DNA of 64,000 nucleotides, taken from contig NZ_CP012938.1 in the NCBI RefSeq assembly GCF_001314995.1, positions 5,208,001 to 5,272,000 on the forward strand, written 5' to 3'. The position numbers were made by a program, and so were the translations under genes. Source of the DNA: Bacteroides ovatus. Lineage in GTDB: Bacteria > Bacteroidota > Bacteroidia > Bacteroidales > Bacteroidaceae. The notes below the pieces were generated by a model. That model was not told where the DNA came from, did not search any database, and saw only the letters and a list, made by a program, of their open reading frames with translations. Positions 7,808-18,162 of this stretch are shown here, piece by piece; within the stretch, counting starts at the first letter, position 1; each line of letters starts with the position of its first letter.

Positions 7808-8950
7808 ATGAAAGAATATTCATCATATACTACAGCTGATTTTTTGAACGATGATTTATTTCTTTTCTGGTATTATTCCGGAGAAGGAGATTATTATCGA
7901 AAAATCATTGCCGATTGTCCCGATCGTGAGCCGTATTTAAAAGAAGCGATGGAGAGACTGGCGGCGTTAAAGTGGGAAAAGCCGGTTTTACCCCCAAAAG
8001 AAGTGGATAATGCTTGTTTGAAACTGGAACAAGCCATTCAAAATCGGAAAATGTCTCAACGTAAATATCGATTGTATAAGATGAGATGGTGGAGCGCTTC
8101 AGTTGCGGCAGCTATTCTTATCCTGTTTGTTTCGGTAGAGGTTATTTGGAAAAGTGCTCCGGCAATTGATTATCTAGCTTTGTTGCAAGTGAATGACTCT
8201 GTGTTTATGAGTGGTAAAACGCAGCTTTTTGTTGACGATCAGTTGAAAGAAACTTTTGAAGGTAATCCGGATTTGGCTTACGATCAAATGGCGACAGATG
8301 CTGGTGAAGGGGAATTTAATAAATTAGTTGTTTCGTATGGCAAACGTGCCCGTGTCACTCTTTGCGATGGTACGAAAATATGGGCGAATGCAGGAACGGT
8401 GCTTCTATATCCAACACATTTTGAGGATAAGAAGCGTGAAATATATGTAGATGGAGAAATATATATTGACGTGACTCCTAATCCGGAGAAACCTTTTATT
8501 ATTAAGACGTCGGATATGGGAGTAAAAGTGTTGGGGACTTCTTTCAATGTTTCGGCTTATCGGGAAGATGTAGAGAAAAGTGTTGTGCTGGTTACAGGTA
8601 AAGTGGAGGTAACAGCATCTAATGGAGAATCTGTACGTATTTTACCCAATGACCGGTTCAGGCAATCCACTGATAAATATGTGGTAGATAAAGTGAATGT
8701 GGAGGATTATGTGTCGTGGAAGGAGGGACGATTATCGTTTAAAAACACAGAGCTTGGCGGAATACTCAAACAACTGTCCAGATACTATAACGTAAGGATT
8801 GATTATGATAAACAACAACAAATCACTTGTAGCGGAAAACTGAATTTGGACGATACGATCGAACAGATATTGAATACTATCACAGAAACGGCTCCTGTGA
8901 TAATAAGTAAGGAAAACAATGTTTATAAAGTAACAATAAAGAAAAAATAG
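7808..8950 (+). CDS. FecR-family anti-sigma factor
   Basis: The 380-residue protein has a cytoplasmic N-terminal part (1-95) expected to bind the sigma factor. A single transmembrane helix follows (about 97-115, SASVAAAILILFVSVEVIW), then a periplasmic FecR domain (about 175-275, with TKIWANAGTVLLYP and VLGTSFNVSAY). The DUF4974 domain is last (about 305-378, GRLSFKNTELGGILKQLSRYY). The periplasmic end would receive the signal from the STN domain of the SusC protein encoded next. An imperfect hairpin, TATCCTTT (8986-8993) with AAAGGATA (9002-9009), lies in the 125-base gap before susC and may mark an mRNA processing or termination point. Confidence 0.93.
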   Translation: MKEYSSYTTADFLNDDLFLFWYYSGEGDYYRKIIADCPDREPYLKEAMERLAALKWEKPVLPPKEVDNACLKLEQAIQNRKMSQRKYRLYKMRWWSASVAAAILILFVSVEVIWKSAPAIDYLALLQVNDSVFMSGKTQLFVDDQLKETFEGNPDLAYDQMATDAGEGEFNKLVVSYGKRARVTLCDGTKIWANAGTVLLYPTHFEDKKREIYVDGEIYIDVTPNPEKPFIIKTSDMGVKVLGTSFNVSAYREDVEKSVVLVTGKVEVTASNGESVRILPNDRFRQSTDKYVVDKVNVEDYVSWKEGRLSFKNTELGGILKQLSRYYNVRIDYDKQQQITCSGKLNLDDTIEQILNTITETAPVIISKENNVYKVTIKKK

Positions 8951-9075
8951 CCTATGATTAATATGTGAAAAACCATACTCTAATTTATCCTTTTGAGAGA
9001 GAAAGGATACCAGCCAGTTTTATTCGTAATAGAATAGCCTTAAAATATTGAAGTATAATTTTAATTCTTAAACAG

Positions 9076-12000
9076 ATGAATGAAAAACATCAAAAAAAGA
9101 ATCACACTTGCCTAAGTGTGAGAAGGCCCTTTATATGCTTTTTTCTAGCATTGGGTGTGTTTCTGCTATCCGCTTTTCCTACTGAATTGTATGCCCAGAA
9201 GAAAACAATTACTTTGGACTATAAAGAGTTGGGACTAATGGAACTTTTTAAGAAGATAGAAGAAAAGAGTGATTATGTCTTTTTCTACTATGACGTATTG
9301 ATAGATAAGGATGTGAAGGTTCCTGCACGTTTCAAAAACATGACAGTAGAGCAAATTCTGGATAAAGTTTTTGCTAACATGGAGCTTGCCTATAGCATTA
9401 ATAAAAAACAGATAACTATTAAAAAGAAAGTATTGCAGGAAAAAACGAAGAAAGAAGGTCAAAGCTCTATTGTAAAAGGAGTGGTATTCGACCAGTCTCG
9501 TGAACCGTTGCCCGGAGTTAGTATTGTAGTGCAAGGTACTAATATCGGGACCGTCAGTGATCTTAATGGAGCTTATTCCATTCATGTGCCTTCGGATGAT
9601 TCGAAGATTATTTTCTCCTATATAGGTTTCGCTCCTGTGACTTATTCGGCAAAAGAAATGAATAAGCTGTCAGAAGTGGTGTTAGTTGAAGATACAAAAA
9701 CAATTGATGAAGTGGTTGTGGTAGGATATACGACCCGTACACGTGAGAAATTAATCAGTTCCGTCTCGACTATAAACAATCAGGAATTAGTTAAGTCCAC
9801 AGTCCCCAATCTGGAGAATGCGTTGACAGGGCGTGTGTCCGGAGTCTTTTCCCGTCAGACTAGTGCTGAACCGGGTTCAGATGGTGCCGATTTGAAAATT
9901 CGCGGTTTTGGTTCTGCTTTGGTGGTAGTAGATGGTATTCCGGGAAGAAATTACAGTGATATCGATCCTTCCGAAATTGAATCCGTTTCCGTATTGAAAG
10001 ATGCATCGGCTGCCGCTGTTTATGGGATGCAGGGAGCAAATGGAGTTATTCTTGTAACGACTAAAAGAGGAGGAAAAAACAAACCGACGACATTGGATAT
10101 CAATACGCGCTTCGGATTGCAAATGCCTCATAACTATCCACAGCCTGCATCAACCCCGCTGTGGCAGACATTAGTTGGTGAATATTATGCTAATATGAAA
10201 TTGATTAATGATAAGAACGCGGTAATTACTCCCGCTGATATGGCTACGCGTGACTATGCTTATAATACCAATTGGTATGAGGAAATGATAAAGAACGCTC
10301 CCATCACCCAGTCCAATATCAATATTTCGGGAGGCACAGATAAAGTCAGTTATTTTATTTCAGCCGGCTATTTATATCAGGGAGGTATTTGGTCAACAAA
10401 TTCTACTGATAAGAATCGTTTCAATTTCCGTAGTAATTTGGATGCGGATATACTGAAAAACTTGAAGTTATCTGTCGGAGTGGGAGCTGTCATTAACAGT
10501 CTGAATTATCCGAGATCCGCTTCGTATGAGATAGCCCGCAAAATGAAAGATATGGCTCCGAATATTCCGGTAAAGTGGCCGGGGCATGACGACTATTATG
10601 CTTTTGGTGGGGAAGGTACGGTGAATCCGATGGCATTGGCGGATAAAGAGGCATCCGGATATTCCAAGAAAATAGCCAAGAATCTGAATGTGGATTTTTC
10701 TTTAGAGTATAAGGTTCCCTTTGTAGAGGGGCTTTCTTTGAAGGCTACGATGGGATATACGCAATCTGATTCGTGGAATAAGAACTGGAATATGAATATC
10801 GTTTATATGGGCTATCGGGAGGATGCGCAGGAATATTATGAGAGTGCTTCCGCCTCTAATGCCAATAAAGCAAGTTTGAGTTTGGAAGATGGTTTTTCCT
10901 ATAATATAACCGGACAAGGTTTTATCAATTATATCCGTTCGTTCGGGAATCATAATATAAACAGCGGACTGGTCTTTGAATTTTCGGATGCGGAAAACCG
11001 TTCTACTGTTACGTCTCGTGGAGAATTTCCTTCTACTGTGTTGGATATGATGGCGGGTGGAATTGCCAATAAACAAGTGACAAATAGTGAAGTTTTCCGT
11101 AAATACAGGACGGCTTCTTTCATCGGTCGTTTCTCTTATGATTACCGTTCCAAGTATTTTGTCGATTTCAACTTTCGATATGATGGTGCCCAGTATTTTG
11201 CCGATAAGTGGGGTTTCTTTCCCTCTGCCTCTGTAGGATGGATGCTGACAAACGAAGAGTTTATGAACCCGTTGAAGAAAGTCTTGAATGAGTTTAAAAT
11301 TCGTGCCTCCTGGGGAGAATTGGGTGACTTGTCGGCTGCCAGTCAATATTATGCTAATAATGAGCAATACTATTTTCAAAGCGGCTATCAATATCCGGGT
11401 ACTCCGATGAATTTTGGTGACCGCACCATTTATGGATTAAATCCCACCTTGAATCCTAATCCGGATTTTACATGGGCTACCTCGTCAATGATAAATGCGG
11501 GTGTTGATTTTAAGTTGTGGAATGGCTTGCTTAGCGGATCGGCAGATGTGTTCTATCGTCAGCGTAAGGGACTTCCGGCACAAAAGGCCAATGATAATGC
11601 AGGAGCATTGGCTACTTGGTATAACTTAGACCATGACAACACCCGCGGTTTTGAGTTCTCATTGAATCATCAATATAAAATAGGAGAAGTCAACTATTTT
11701 GTCGGAGGAAACATGTCGTGGTCCAGAACCCGGAAAGGGAACATTGAGCACGGAAGATTTACAAGCGGTTATGACGAATGGAAATGGAACACTGAAGGAC
11801 ATTGGAATAACGTACGTTGGGGATATAACTGTATTGGACGTTATCAGTCGTATGGAGAAATAGCCAATGCACCCATGCATAATAATTCGAATAATAACAG
11901 TGCCATATTGCCGGGTGACTTAAAGTATGAAGACTGGAATGGCGATGGCTATATTGACAATTATGATCAACGTCCTATCGGAAGAAATGCTTATCCGGAG

Positions 12001-12507
12001 TTGGTATATGGTATTAATCTGGGACTTTCCTGGAAGGGAGTTGATTTCTCCATGTTCTGGCAGGGAGGGGCATTGTCGGACTTCCAGATCGGTGCTTTCG
12101 ATATGGATGCTTTCCAGGAAGGAGCTACCAACCTGAACACTTGGGAATATTTTGGCGATCGTTGGCATCGTGCCGATTATACTGATCCGAATTCTGAATG
12201 GATACCCGGGTATTTTCCGGCAGTCCGAGATTTTACATCAGTAACGATCAATCGTCTAAGTTCTAATTTTTGGATGTGGAATGGAAGTTACATTCGTCTG
12301 AAAAATGTGGAATTGGGATATACTTTGCCACAACGAATTACCCAGAAGGCTAATATCAAACAGTTGAGGATTTATGCGAATCTTTATAACTGCCTGACCT
12401 TTTCCTCACAGAAATTCTTTGATCCGGAACAGCTTGAAAGTCAGTATTCGTTTGCCAGCTATCCGCAAATCATGTCATTTAATGTAGGTATAAATCTTAA
12501 ATTCTAA
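9076..12507 (+). CDS. SusC/RagA-family TonB-dependent glycan transporter with STN signalling domain
   Basis: This 1143-residue outer-membrane importer has a signal peptide (about 17-41, ending in ELYAQ). A secretin/TonB N-terminal (STN) domain follows (about 46-115). The carboxypeptidase-like domain comes next (about 130-215, VKGVVFDQSREPLPGVSIVV), then the plug (about 225-340, KIRGFGSALVVVDGIPG), and the 22-strand barrel ending in FNVGINLKF. The STN domain marks transporters that signal to a FecR anti-sigma, and such a gene lies immediately upstream. It should pair with the SusD protein encoded 6 bases downstream and import oligosaccharides using TonB energy. The GH89 gene in the locus suggests an alpha-GlcNAc-containing glycan. 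Confidence 0.95.
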   Translation: MNEKHQKKNHTCLSVRRPFICFFLALGVFLLSAFPTELYAQKKTITLDYKELGLMELFKKIEEKSDYVFFYYDVLIDKDVKVPARFKNMTVEQILDKVFANMELAYSINKKQITIKKKVLQEKTKKEGQSSIVKGVVFDQSREPLPGVSIVVQGTNIGTVSDLNGAYSIHVPSDDSKIIFSYIGFAPVTYSAKEMNKLSEVVLVEDTKTIDEVVVVGYTTRTREKLISSVSTINNQELVKSTVPNLENALTGRVSGVFSRQTSAEPGSDGADLKIRGFGSALVVVDGIPGRNYSDIDPSEIESVSVLKDASAAAVYGMQGANGVILVTTKRGGKNKPTTLDINTRFGLQMPHNYPQPASTPLWQTLVGEYYANMKLINDKNAVITPADMATRDYAYNTNWYEEMIKNAPITQSNINISGGTDKVSYFISAGYLYQGGIWSTNSTDKNRFNFRSNLDADILKNLKLSVGVGAVINSLNYPRSASYEIARKMKDMAPNIPVKWPGHDDYYAFGGEGTVNPMALADKEASGYSKKIAKNLNVDFSLEYKVPFVEGLSLKATMGYTQSDSWNKNWNMNIVYMGYREDAQEYYESASASNANKASLSLEDGFSYNITGQGFINYIRSFGNHNINSGLVFEFSDAENRSTVTSRGEFPSTVLDMMAGGIANKQVTNSEVFRKYRTASFIGRFSYDYRSKYFVDFNFRYDGAQYFADKWGFFPSASVGWMLTNEEFMNPLKKVLNEFKIRASWGELGDLSAASQYYANNEQYYFQSGYQYPGTPMNFGDRTIYGLNPTLNPNPDFTWATSSMINAGVDFKLWNGLLSGSADVFYRQRKGLPAQKANDNAGALATWYNLDHDNTRGFEFSLNHQYKIGEVNYFVGGNMSWSRTRKGNIEHGRFTSGYDEWKWNTEGHWNNVRWGYNCIGRYQSYGEIANAPMHNNSNNNSAILPGDLKYEDWNGDGYIDNYDQRPIGRNAYPELVYGINLGLSWKGVDFSMFWQGGALSDFQIGAFDMDAFQEGATNLNTWEYFGDRWHRADYTDPNSEWIPGYFPAVRDFTSVTINRLSSNFWMWNGSYIRLKNVELGYTLPQRITQKANIKQLRIYANLYNCLTFSSQKFFDPEQLESQYSFASYPQIMSFNVGINLKF

Positions 12508-12513
12508 CAGGTT

Positions 12514-14364
12514 ATGAAAGTAAAATCTATCATATATATGGTATTGGCATTGAGCTTGTGCTGTGGATGTAGCGATTGGCTTACTGTCGATTCGAAAACC
12601 ATTCTTAGTGAAGAGGACATTGCCAAATATCCCGAACTGGCAGAAGCACAGTTCTTATCCAATTATGCGGAATTACGTAAATCAATTCATTGTATCGGTG
12701 ACGGAGCAATGTCGTACAGGCAACATCATCTGGATGCTTTTACCGATGATGGAGCGAGCAATATTACCTACGAGAATGGGGTCATGAGAAATAACACTCC
12801 GGGTACTGTTTTTGGAGGAGTCTTTTCTCAAAGCAAAGGTGAAATATTTGAGGCGGTATGGAATTATAAGACAATCAATGTTGTAAATAAGTTTATCGCC
12901 ACTTATAAGAATTCGGATAATGAAGGGGTGTTGAGTACAGTCGGTGAGGCTTATTTTATTCGTGCTTATCTGTATTTTGAGATGGTGAAACGATATGGGG
13001 GTGTGCCTTTGTATTCAAGTCCGTTGGATGATGTAAGCTCCATCAACAATCGTTCTACAGAGGAAAAATCCTGGGATTATATAAAAGATAACTTGGACTC
13101 GGCTCTTGTATTGCTTCCGAAAGTACAGCGTATTGCATCAGAAGATCGTGACCGTGCCAATCGGTATACAGCTTTGGCGTTGAAGTCGAGGGCTATGTTG
13201 TATGCGGGGACTATTGCTAAGTATGGAAAAGTTTCAAATAATAGTTTCCAGGGAATCCGCAAAGAAATGGCGAAAACATATTTATTGGAAGCGGCAAAAG
13301 CAGCAAAGGAAATCGTTGATGATGGTAAGTATGCGCTCTCTACTGAATTTGGCGATTTGTTTAATGGAAAAGATGAAAATAATAATGAGATAATTTTCCG
13401 TTTTGCTAATGTTGCCAAGACAGGAGTGGCTGTATATGAGGATTACTGGTATCAGTCTTATCGTATTAAACGGGCCGGTTACTGTGCCTTTATGGTTCCT
13501 CCTTTAGATGTTGTCGAACAATTTGAAACATTAGACGGTAAGATTCAGCCATTGGATTATGCCGCTTCAAAGAATAATCCCGAAGATTTTTTTGCAAATC
13601 GTGATAAACGTCTGGATGCCACTGTTATTTATCCGGGAGGAGAGTTCTTGGGAGAACGTTTCTCTATTTACCGGAAAACACTCGTAAAAAGGACAGATGG
13701 AACTACTGAAGAATATTCTTATGAAAAATCTGAAGATTGGATGGGAGCGGGGAAAGTGCCCGGTCACGAAAAATACATGAAAAGTGGAGCAGATGGTATC
13801 TTCTTGAACCTTTCCGCCGCAGGAACTACTAACTGGGGATTTTTTCTGAAAAAAACACTGTATGGAGTGAAGAGGTTGGATGATTATCTTATACAAGAAA
13901 ACGATCAGGATGCTGTCGTTATTCGGTATGGCGAGGTTATTTTAAATTTGGCTGAAGCTGCCGTTGAGCTTTCAACCTATGGAGTGAATGACTATTTAGC
14001 GGTTGCCCAAGTCGCTTTTGACCTATTGCGTAGTATACATGGAGGATTGCCTGCCAAAACGATGGACTTGGAGGTTGTACGGCATGAACGCCGGATAGAC
14101 TTGATGTATGAAGGATTCCGTTATTGGGACTTGAAGCGTTGGCGCATTGGGGAAGAAAAGATGCACAATAAAACGTTGAAGGCTCTCTATCCCATTCTTC
14201 ATATCGATGAAACAACTTCTCCTGCCTCCGTTTATTATACGTTGGAGAAAGTAGAAGCACCGGATTTGGCTACGAGAGTGAAATGGTTCGAGGAAAGAGA
14301 CTATTATTGTCCGCTTCCTTTAAGCAAAAGCCCGGGTATCGTGCAGAATGACGGTTGGAATTGA
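12514..14364 (+). CDS. SusD/RagB-family glycan-binding lipoprotein
   Basis: The 616-residue protein has a lipoprotein signal peptide with lipobox SLCCGC (cysteine about residue 19). The TPR-like SusD fold follows, with landmarks GEAYFIRAYLYFEMVKRYGG (about 148-167), ALKSRAMLYAG (about 223-233) and the C-terminal RRIDLMYEGFRYWDLKRWR (about 528-546). SusD proteins sit on the cell surface as a hinged lid over SusC and bind glycans. The gene starts 6 bases after susC, as expected for the paired complex. It is somewhat longer than the common 500-570 residues. Confidence 0.95.
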   Translation: MKVKSIIYMVLALSLCCGCSDWLTVDSKTILSEEDIAKYPELAEAQFLSNYAELRKSIHCIGDGAMSYRQHHLDAFTDDGASNITYENGVMRNNTPGTVFGGVFSQSKGEIFEAVWNYKTINVVNKFIATYKNSDNEGVLSTVGEAYFIRAYLYFEMVKRYGGVPLYSSPLDDVSSINNRSTEEKSWDYIKDNLDSALVLLPKVQRIASEDRDRANRYTALALKSRAMLYAGTIAKYGKVSNNSFQGIRKEMAKTYLLEAAKAAKEIVDDGKYALSTEFGDLFNGKDENNNEIIFRFANVAKTGVAVYEDYWYQSYRIKRAGYCAFMVPPLDVVEQFETLDGKIQPLDYAASKNNPEDFFANRDKRLDATVIYPGGEFLGERFSIYRKTLVKRTDGTTEEYSYEKSEDWMGAGKVPGHEKYMKSGADGIFLNLSAAGTTNWGFFLKKTLYGVKRLDDYLIQENDQDAVVIRYGEVILNLAEAAVELSTYGVNDYLAVAQVAFDLLRSIHGGLPAKTMDLEVVRHERRIDLMYEGFRYWDLKRWRIGEEKMHNKTLKALYPILHIDETTSPASVYYTLEKVEAPDLATRVKWFEERDYYCPLPLSKSPGIVQNDGWN

Positions 14365-14384
14365 TAACCCTAAAAGAAAAGAAT

Positions 14385-15845
14385 ATGAATAGAGCTAGAT
14401 TATATATAAATATCAAACTGTTACTTTTAGCAGTGTTAACACTGAATCTGTCAGGGTGTGAACTTGACGAACGTGTGGATGACTTGACCGGTGGCTACGA
14501 AGGCGCTTTTATTGACAGGCTGACCGGTGAAAAGGTGGCTACCGAATATTATGGAGCTAAATTAAAGTTACTTGATCTGGAGTATGGAAATGTAGCGGTT
14601 CCCTTGGAGTATAACACACTTCCTGAAGGAACATATCGCAATACCAAAGTATATCCTTCCCGCTATAAAGTATGGGCGAACGGACCGTTCTTTGAGTTGG
14701 ATACCATTTATGGTGATATTCGTAGTTTTAAGAAAATGGACTTGATTGTTACCCCCAACGTAACATTGAAAATTAAGAAGGTGGAAGTGTTGTACGGCAT
14801 TACAGCGAACGTCACTTTTACTTATCAGGTAAATGACGAACGCTCCAAGAATCAGGAAATAGGATTGGTATATGGCAAAGAGCAATATCCCGGACAACGT
14901 ACGGCTATGAATGAAAGCGAAAGCGGTTCACATACTTACAAGCGAATAAAGAAGAATTTGACAGAATTGTCGGGAGAATTTACGGAGACTCTGTTCTTAA
15001 ACCCTAACAGCACATATTATTTAAGAGCTTTGGGACGTACGGAATCAGCAGGAGATTACTGGAATTATTCAGAACAGACTGTGATTAATACGACAGATAT
15101 TGATTTGTCTTCCTTACCGATTGAAGCCGCTGTCGGAGTAAGTAGTGCCACTTCTGCTGTTTTGCAGTGGGCATTTCCTCCCGTTGTTGACGAGATAAAG
15201 GTTTCTTATACGGATCGGGATGGTGAAGAGGTGATGGATAAATTTAAACCTACGGATTATTCATACGTTGCCAATTTACCTCATAATCAAAAGAGTACAA
15301 TCAAAGTACAACTTCTGGCGAAAGGAGTTGCCGGTCCGGAACAAACGATTGAAGTACAGACTAAATCTTTGACGGATAAATATGTACCTGCCTCAAACAC
15401 TCGTCCGGAAAATGTTCCTTTCTACAATGATTCGGAATTTAAAAAATCATTATCAGGTGAATGGGCATTGATATATGGTCCTACAATCGGCGAAGACTGG
15501 TCCACTACCGATTTACGTTTTGAATATTTCGATTGGTGGGATACATGGTTGATAGGATTTGCCGACCGTATGCCTGCTTGCCAGGATATAGAGAACTTTA
15601 AATCACTGACGATTCAGGGAGAAATACAAACATTGGTTGATATTTTACCTTTTGTTAATCTGGAAACACTTTCTATCATAAAGGGTAAAGGTTTCTCAGT
15701 GGATAAAACGATTAATCCGAAAGTTGACCTGACAGTTCTGAAGAAACTGAAGAAACTTAACACAGTTATTATAGGACCGGATGTGCCGCTTACTAAAAAG
15801 AATTTTGATGATGCGGGACTTACACATCTGACGATTACCAACTAG
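14385..15845 (+). CDS. DUF3823-like surface lipoprotein, probable glycan-binding protein
   Basis: I choose the ATG at 14385, giving 486 residues, because it places a lipoprotein signal peptide at the N-terminus (LAVLTLNLSGC, Cys about 27). An upstream in-frame ATG at 14355 would add ten charged or polar residues inside the susD 3' end. The first 80 mature residues (GGYEGAFIDRLTGEKV onward) resemble DUF3823, a Bacteroidales domain found in lipoproteins encoded after SusD. Two beta-rich, Fn3-like segments follow (about 120-330). The C-terminal part from about 405 repeats leucine-rich hydrophobic strands and resembles a short LRR. Position and lipobox suggest a surface glycan-binding protein. 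The specificity is unknown. Confidence 0.75.
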   Translation: MNRARLYINIKLLLLAVLTLNLSGCELDERVDDLTGGYEGAFIDRLTGEKVATEYYGAKLKLLDLEYGNVAVPLEYNTLPEGTYRNTKVYPSRYKVWANGPFFELDTIYGDIRSFKKMDLIVTPNVTLKIKKVEVLYGITANVTFTYQVNDERSKNQEIGLVYGKEQYPGQRTAMNESESGSHTYKRIKKNLTELSGEFTETLFLNPNSTYYLRALGRTESAGDYWNYSEQTVINTTDIDLSSLPIEAAVGVSSATSAVLQWAFPPVVDEIKVSYTDRDGEEVMDKFKPTDYSYVANLPHNQKSTIKVQLLAKGVAGPEQTIEVQTKSLTDKYVPASNTRPENVPFYNDSEFKKSLSGEWALIYGPTIGEDWSTTDLRFEYFDWWDTWLIGFADRMPACQDIENFKSLTIQGEIQTLVDILPFVNLETLSIIKGKGFSVDKTINPKVDLTVLKKLKKLNTVIIGPDVPLTKKNFDDAGLTHLTITN

Positions 15846-15875
15846 GTCGGTAATCACACTACTCCCTTTGACAAG

Positions 15876-15916
15876 CGAATGTGTCTAGTGGGTAACATCG
15901 GATACATTCGTTTTTT
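15876..15916 (+). terminator. Intrinsic terminator inside the PUL
   Basis: CGAATGTGTC (15876-15885) pairs with GATACATTCG (15901-15910), with one wobble, directly before T6 (15911-15916). It separates susCD-DUF3823 from the enzyme genes, so it may reduce expression of the distal genes relative to the binding and transport genes. Confidence 0.65.
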
Positions 15917-15948
15917 AAAAGAAATATATAAATGAAAATATAAATAGT

Positions 15949-18162
15949 ATGTGTAAGATTAAATGTTTATTTCTACTGATGTTGATCGTATTGTGTTCTT
16001 CCTGCAAAGAAAGTACAGAAGATGAAAAAGCGATGCAACAGATGGTGGAACGTTTATTTCCGGAGTATGCTTCCCAATTTAGTTTTGAACAATCAGAAAA
16101 GATTGATAAAGATTGGTATGAAATAGAAGCGCAAGGAGGAACAGTACGAATACGGGGAAATAACGCAAATTCGATGGCTGTAGGGCTGAACTATTATCTG
16201 AATCATTACTGCCTTACCTCTGTTTCCTGGTATGTGAACGATACGGTGGAGATGCCGGAAGTATTACCCATGCCACCGGCAAAAATAATTTCGACTGCCC
16301 GTTGCAAGAACCGATTCTTTCTTAATTACTGTACCTTCGGTTATACAATGCCATGGTGGACATGGAAGGATTGGGAACGGTTGATAGACTGGATGGCTTT
16401 AAATGGAATCAATATGCCTTTGGCAATCACCGGACAAGAATCTGTCTGGTATCGCGTATGGACGAAATTAGGATTGACGGATGAGGAAATACGGAACTAT
16501 TTCACAGGGCCTGCTCACTTGCCTTGGCATCGTATGTCTAACTTGGATTATTGGCAGGGGCCTCTGCCTAAAGAATGGCTGGATACACAAGAAGCATTGC
16601 AGAAACAAATCGTAGCCCGTGAACGTCAATTTAATATGCGCCCCATACTTCCTGCATTTGCCGGACATGTACCGTCGGAACTTAAAAGAATCTATCCGGA
16701 AGCTAAGATTAGCCGGATGAGCTCTTGGGGAGGTTTCGAGGATAAATACAGAAGCCACTTTCTGGATCCGCTTGACCCATTGTTTGCAACCATACAGAAA
16801 GAGTTTCTGGAAGAACAAACTAAGTTGTTCGGAACAGACCATATTTATGGGGCAGATCCTTTTAATGAAGTAGCCCCTCCAAGTTGGGAGCCGGAATTTT
16901 TAGCCAATTGCTCGAAGCATATTTATCAATCGATGACGCATGTCGATCCGGATGCTACTTGGTTACAAATGACATGGTTATTCTATATTGACCGACATTT
17001 ATGGACAAACGAACGGGTAGAAGCTTTCTTGAAAGCAGTCCCTCAAAATAAACTGTTGCTACTGGACTATTATTGTGAGAATACTGAAGTTTGGAAGCAG
17101 ACAGATCGGTATTTCGGGCAACCATATTTATGGTGCTATTTAGGAAATTTCGGAGGAAATACAATGCTTGCCGGAAACACCAAAGAAGTGGGGAAACGAA
17201 TCGAAAATGTATATACCAATGGTGGAGAAAACTTTTCGGGACTGGGTTCTACTTTGGAGGGGTTTGATGTAAATCCTTTCATGTATGAATATGTTTTCAG
17301 TAAAGCATGGGATTGTAATCTGCCGGACTCTGTATGGATAGAACAACTGGCAGACAGGCGAATTGGCTTGAGAAACCAACAAATGCGTCGGGCATGGAAA
17401 TTGCTTTATGACAGTATTTATACAGCACCAGCTGCTTTGGGACAGGGGACATTGATGAATGCGCGTCCTTGTTTAAAAGGAAATGGCAATTGGACGACTA
17501 CGCCTACGGTAGCGTATTCCAATGAAACTTTGTTTGAGGTATGGGAGATGTTGTTGAAAGCCGGAGAACATCGACATTCTACTTATGAATATGATGTTGT
17601 TAATATAGGAAGGCAAGTGCTGGGGAATTATTTCGGGAAGCTTCGCGATGAATTTGCGGAAACTTATTCCCGGAAGCAATTACCGCTATTAAAACAAAAA
17701 GGAGCTGAAATGAAACAACTACTGCGTGATGTTAATACTTTATTAAGTACACAATCTTCTTTTTTACTGGGAAAATGGATTGAAGATGCCCGTTCATTAG
17801 GTATAGACGAAGCCTCTAAAAATTATTACGAAGAAAATGCCCGTACTATCGTTTCAACCTGGGGAGATAAAGATCAAAGTTTAAACGATTATGCAAATCG
17901 TACTTGGGGAGGTTTGGTATCGGGATATTATGCGCCTCGTTGGGAAATGTTTATAGATGAAGTTATTCGCTCTGTTTCTAACAAGCAGCCGTTTAATGCT
18001 GATGCTTTTCATCAAAGAGTGACGCAGTTTGAAATTGACTGGGTCAAGTCACATGAACGTTATCCTTCCGAACCGGTTGGTAATGCTGTTGAGATTGCTA
18101 CTTTATTGATGAATAAATACAAGGATTCAATTTTAAAAGAAAAACACAATGAGAATAATTAG
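15949..18162 (+). CDS. GH89 alpha-N-acetylglucosaminidase (NAGLU-like), lipoprotein
   Basis: The 737-residue protein matches the NAGLU/GH89 family along its length. An N-terminal alpha/beta domain (about 25-110) is followed by the TIM barrel, starting at RFFLNYCTFGYTMPWWTWKD (about 125), and an all-helical C-terminal domain. The catalytic pair is visible: Glu307 in DPFNEVAPP as acid/base and Glu437 in GSTLEGFDVNP as nucleophile. They are 130 residues apart, as in human NAGLU (E316/E446). A lipobox, VLCSSC, predicts a lipid-anchored periplasmic or surface enzyme. The activity removes terminal alpha-GlcNAc, found in heparan sulfate and in alpha-1,4-GlcNAc-capped gastric-type mucin O-glycans. 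The 3' end overlaps the next gene by 14 bases. Confidence 0.95.
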   Translation: MCKIKCLFLLMLIVLCSSCKESTEDEKAMQQMVERLFPEYASQFSFEQSEKIDKDWYEIEAQGGTVRIRGNNANSMAVGLNYYLNHYCLTSVSWYVNDTVEMPEVLPMPPAKIISTARCKNRFFLNYCTFGYTMPWWTWKDWERLIDWMALNGINMPLAITGQESVWYRVWTKLGLTDEEIRNYFTGPAHLPWHRMSNLDYWQGPLPKEWLDTQEALQKQIVARERQFNMRPILPAFAGHVPSELKRIYPEAKISRMSSWGGFEDKYRSHFLDPLDPLFATIQKEFLEEQTKLFGTDHIYGADPFNEVAPPSWEPEFLANCSKHIYQSMTHVDPDATWLQMTWLFYIDRHLWTNERVEAFLKAVPQNKLLLLDYYCENTEVWKQTDRYFGQPYLWCYLGNFGGNTMLAGNTKEVGKRIENVYTNGGENFSGLGSTLEGFDVNPFMYEYVFSKAWDCNLPDSVWIEQLADRRIGLRNQQMRRAWKLLYDSIYTAPAALGQGTLMNARPCLKGNGNWTTTPTVAYSNETLFEVWEMLLKAGEHRHSTYEYDVVNIGRQVLGNYFGKLRDEFAETYSRKQLPLLKQKGAEMKQLLRDVNTLLSTQSSFLLGKWIEDARSLGIDEASKNYYEENARTIVSTWGDKDQSLNDYANRTWGGLVSGYYAPRWEMFIDEVIRSVSNKQPFNADAFHQRVTQFEIDWVKSHERYPSEPVGNAVEIATLLMNKYKDSILKEKHNENN

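Noticed and set aside
10702..11391. 229-codon open frame on the minus strand within susC
   Set aside because: It is antisense to a well-supported beta-barrel region, has no recognisable domain and reflects codon bias of the real gene.
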